From an uncultured Collinsella sp. (GTDB lineage: Bacteria > Actinomycetota > Coriobacteriia > Coriobacteriales > Coriobacteriaceae): a stretch of 64,000 nucleotides of DNA. The notes under the pieces were generated by a model. The model ran no database searches. It saw nothing but the letters and a program-made list of their open reading frames with translations, and was not told the origin of the DNA. The first letter of the stretch is position 1. Each line of letters starts with the position of its first letter. This document shows, piece after piece, positions 61,701-64,000 of the stretch. The stretch covers positions 1 to 64,000 of the forward strand of contig UQIE01000005.1 in assembly GCA_900541065.1 (NCBI GenBank), read 5' to 3'. A program made the translations under genes and the position numbers.

Positions 61701-62543
61701 ATGTCCGCCCGTAAAGCTCGCACGGAGGCGGCTGCCGCTGGCGCCGCCCCCGTTGACTCTGAGGAGAAGGACGTGAAGATTCCCGTAGAGGCCGTCGACG
61801 ATACCGAGGTCAACGAGACCGAGGCCGCCGAGGCTGCCGAGAACCAGGTAGAGGATTCCAACAAGGAGGCGACGATGACCGAGGACGAGATGGTGGAAGC
61901 CGCTATCCGCGCCGGTGAGGAAGCCGCCGACAACGACTTTAAGCTCAAGTTCGAGCAGGCCCAAAAGGAGCTTGCCGACGTGCGCAGCGAGCTCGATGCT
62001 GCGGCAGAGGCCCAGAAGGCCGCCGAGGACAAGGCAAAGGACGCTACCGAGCGTACCGCCCGTCTACAGGCCGACTGGGAGAACTTCCGTCGCCGCACCG
62101 CCAACGAGCGCATCGCCGAGCGCGAGCGCGCGACCGAGAAGCTCGTCACTGCGCTGCTGCCGGTGGTTGACGATATCGAGCGTGCAATCGACCATGCCCG
62201 TAGCCAGGAGCTTTCCGACGATTTTAAGCAGTTCGTCGATGGCGTTGACGCGGTGCATGCCAAGCTGCTCGATGTGTTTGCGCACGAGGGCGTTGAGCCC
62301 ATCGACCCCAAGGGCGAGGCGTTCGATCCGCTCGAGCACCAGGCCGTGGGGCGTGTCGAGGACGCATCGCAGTACGACGAGACCGTCAACGACGTGTACC
62401 AGAAGGGCTACCGCATGGCGGATCGCATCCTGCGTTCCGCGATGGTGACGGTGACCTACGGTGGCGAGAAGCGCCCCGCACCGGAGCCCGATGCGGCGCC
62501 CGAGGATGCCGCGGCCGATACGGCCGAGAGCACCGAGGAGTAA
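61701..62543 (+). CDS. Nucleotide exchange factor GrpE
   Basis: The 280-residue protein has a long acidic, alanine-rich N-terminal extension (about 1-75), a coiled coil (FEQAQKELADVRSELDAAAEAQKAAEDKA), the conserved RLQADWENFRRRTANER, and the beta-wing DVYQKGYRMADRILRSAMVTVTYG. The acidic tail (PEPDAAPEDAAADTAESTEE) is longer than usual. It releases ADP from DnaK. It follows dnaK by 2 bases. A strong hairpin separates it from dnaJ. Confidence 0.95.
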   Translation: MSARKARTEAAAAGAAPVDSEEKDVKIPVEAVDDTEVNETEAAEAAENQVEDSNKEATMTEDEMVEAAIRAGEEAADNDFKLKFEQAQKELADVRSELDAAAEAQKAAEDKAKDATERTARLQADWENFRRRTANERIAERERATEKLVTALLPVVDDIERAIDHARSQELSDDFKQFVDGVDAVHAKLLDVFAHEGVEPIDPKGEAFDPLEHQAVGRVEDASQYDETVNDVYQKGYRMADRILRSAMVTVTYGGEKRPAPEPDAAPEDAAADTAESTEE

Positions 62544-62548
62544 TTGAG

Positions 62549-62580
62549 AAGGGCCCCGGGGCAACACCCGGGGCCCTTTC
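62549..62580 (+). terminator. Hairpin between grpE and dnaJ
   Basis: AAGGGCCCCGGG (62549-62560) pairs perfectly with CCCGGGGCCCTT (62567-62578), with only a short U stretch after it. It may lower expression of dnaJ and hspR relative to dnaK and grpE. Confidence 0.65.
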
Positions 62581-62651
62581 TGGCCTAGTGCCATATGAAA
62601 GCATGAGCCGTCGTCTGCATGGACGGCGGACGTAACAGGAGAGGAGCTACG

Positions 62652-63617
62652 ATGGCTGCAGGCAAAACCTTCTATGACATCCTGGGCGTATCCAAGAGCG
62701 CCTCCGACAAAGAGATCAAGAGCGCGTTTCGCAAGCTCGCGCAAAAATATCACCCCGATGCCGGCGGCGACGAGGCCAAGTTTAAGGAGATCAGCGAGGC
62801 CTACGAGACGCTTTCGGACGAAAAGAAGCGCAAAGAGTACGACCAGATGCTCATGTTTGGCGGCATGCCGGGCGCGGGCGGCGCGTATGGCGGTGGCTAC
62901 GGTGCCGGCGCGGGTGCCAGCGGCTGGGGCGATATCTTCGACAGCATCTTTAGCGGCAACGGCGCTTGGGGCAGCGATTGGGGCTCGGGCTTTGCCGGGA
63001 CTGCGGGCGCTGCCGGTGCCGGCGCTGGCCGCAGCCGCGCTCGCAAGGGCGGCGACCTGTCGCTGACCGTCGATGTGACGGCCGAGGACGCGTTTCGCGG
63101 TGTGACGCACAAGGTCACCTACCGTATTCCCTCGACGGGCGAGCAGCAGACCATTACGGTCACGGTGCCTGCAGGCGCGGTCGACGGCGGCAAATTGCGT
63201 TACAAGCGCCGTGGCGAGTACGGCGTTGCCGGAGGCGAGCGCGGCGACCTGGTCGTGACCACACACGTGGAGGAGCATCCGCTGTTTAAGCGCAAGGGTG
63301 CCGATGTGACCATGGAGGTGCCGGTCTCGGTCTACGAGGCGGCGCTCGGCTGCACGGTGGACGTGCCCACGCCCGGCGGTGCGACGGTTCGTCTGAAGGT
63401 GCCCGCTGGCACCCAGACGGGCAAGAAGTTCCGCTTTAAGGAGATGGGTGCGCCCGACGTTAAGCATCGCGGCCGCACGGGCGCGCTGCTCGTCGAGATC
63501 AAGGTGCAGGTTCCCACGAACCTGTCCGACGATGAGCGCGATGCCATGACCAGGCTGCGCGAGGCCGACACGCGCGATTATCGCGAGAAGGTCAACCGTT
63601 ACAAGGCAACGTACTAG
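62652..63617 (+). CDS. DnaJ-type co-chaperone without zinc finger (CbpA-like)
   Basis: The 321-residue protein has a full J domain with HPD (FYDILGVSKSASDKEIKSAFRKLAQKYHPDAGGDEAKFKEI), a Gly/Ala-rich linker (about 75-140), and the two beta C-terminal domains (GGDLSLTVDVTAEDAF, TVPAGAVDGGKLRYKRRGEYG, EVPVSVYEAALGCTVDVPTPGG). The CxxCxGxG zinc repeats of classical DnaJ are missing, so it is a class B or CbpA-like J protein. It stimulates the DnaK ATPase. AGGAGAGGAGC precedes ATG 62652. Confidence 0.93.
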   Translation: MAAGKTFYDILGVSKSASDKEIKSAFRKLAQKYHPDAGGDEAKFKEISEAYETLSDEKKRKEYDQMLMFGGMPGAGGAYGGGYGAGAGASGWGDIFDSIFSGNGAWGSDWGSGFAGTAGAAGAGAGRSRARKGGDLSLTVDVTAEDAFRGVTHKVTYRIPSTGEQQTITVTVPAGAVDGGKLRYKRRGEYGVAGGERGDLVVTTHVEEHPLFKRKGADVTMEVPVSVYEAALGCTVDVPTPGGATVRLKVPAGTQTGKKFRFKEMGAPDVKHRGRTGALLVEIKVQVPTNLSDDERDAMTRLREADTRDYREKVNRYKATY

Positions 63618-63690
63618 TTTGGTTGCGTGGCCCACGGGCTGGCCGCAGGCTTATGATGGAGATGTGCGAGACGGAAAGGGGTCAGGTAGC

Positions 63691-64000
63691 ATGGCCGAGG
63701 ACAATAGGAACAAACCGCTGTACATGATCAGCGTGGCGGCCGAGCTGACCGGCATGCATCCGCAGACTCTGCGCGTCTACGAGTCCAAGGGCCTGGTGAA
63801 CCCCCAGCGCTCGGGCGGTAACACGCGCCTGTATTCCCGTGCCGATATCGAGCGTCTGGAACTCATCAACCAACTGACCGACGAGGGCATCAACCTTGCC
63901 GGCGTGGTGCGCATCCTCGATATGAAGGAGCGTGCCGAGGAGCGTGAGCGCGAGAACGAAAAGCTCCGTGCTCGCGTGCGCCAGCTCGAGGACGAGCTGC
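63691..64000 (+). CDS. HspR-type MerR regulator, cut off by the window end
   Basis: The visible 103 residues start LYMISVAAELTGMHPQTLRVYESKGLVNPQRSGGNTRLYSRADIERLELINQLTDEGINLAGVVRIL, a MerR-family winged helix of the HspR type, followed by the start of a coiled coil (ERAEERERENEKLRARVRQLEDEL). HspR represses the dnaK operon under normal conditions in Actinobacteria. GAAAGGGG lies 10 bases before the ATG. Its C-terminal end is outside the window. Confidence 0.9.
   Translation, partial: MAEDNRNKPLYMISVAAELTGMHPQTLRVYESKGLVNPQRSGGNTRLYSRADIERLELINQLTDEGINLAGVVRILDMKERAEERERENEKLRARVRQLEDEL

Overview
The window looks like a chromosomal segment of a GC-rich Coriobacteriia bacterium, most likely Collinsella or a close relative. 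The grounds are the GC-rich coding style, the dense intergenic palindromes, the PTS-based sugar metabolism with stand-alone EIIA, LuxS, a nadA-nadB-nadC-niaR operon and a dnaK-grpE-dnaJ-hspR operon. I see no rRNA, tRNA, CRISPR array or intact insertion sequence. The taxonomic call is an inference from style and gene content, not from a marker-gene comparison.

Layout. 1-2.8 kb: a membrane O-acyltransferase. 2.8-19 kb: carbohydrate and nucleoside use, comprising rbsK plus a nucleoside hydrolase; a LicT-controlled beta-glucoside PTS with a GH1 phospho-glucosidase and visible RAT antiterminator sites; a LacI regulator next to a COG2407-type isomerase, a split transketolase and an FGGY kinase (an unassigned pentose or branched-sugar pathway); luxS; a DUF4867-like gene; and a second GH1 enzyme. 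18.5-22.6 kb: a three-gene signalling operon with a 7TM protein whose kinase end is degenerate, a histidine kinase and a LuxR-type regulator. 22.7-27 kb: a zinc-ribbon/SPFH/lipoprotein cluster with one frameshifted member. 27.3-30.5 kb: mgtA with a long leader that holds a tiny ORF. 30.5-34.8 kb: pyrE, a SIS fragment, crr, a lipoprotein and an HAD phosphatase, with two 169-bp structured repeats. 34.9-40.9 kb: a hypC-D-E-F operon with a NikR-type regulator.

41-51.5 kb is the most unusual part: a visibly AT-richer island. After a DUF4143 ATPase and an XRE regulator separated by 23-bp tandem repeats, one compact operon encodes an Hsp70-like protein with a shortened lid, a J-like TPR membrane protein without HPD, a GrpE-like protein (frameshifted), a two-ATPase FtsK/EssC-like motor, a coiled-coil tail-anchored protein, an 87-residue WXG100-sized helical protein, a membrane-anchored amidase and a zinc-ribbon/YARHG membrane protein (frameshifted at a G tract). 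I read it as a candidate type VII-like export machine with its own chaperone set. That function is inferred, not shown.

51.6-64 kb: trxA, an unrecognised gene, a GHKL/LytTR two-component system, the NiaR-controlled NAD synthesis operon (with a 44-bp operator palindrome), a 2[4Fe-4S] ferredoxin, and the housekeeping heat-shock operon ending in a partial hspR.

Three single-base frameshifts (near 25444, 45847 and 51175-51180) interrupt otherwise convincing genes. Sequencing error, decay or phase variation cannot be told apart from this sequence alone. Several families of intergenic palindromes recur through the window and are listed separately.
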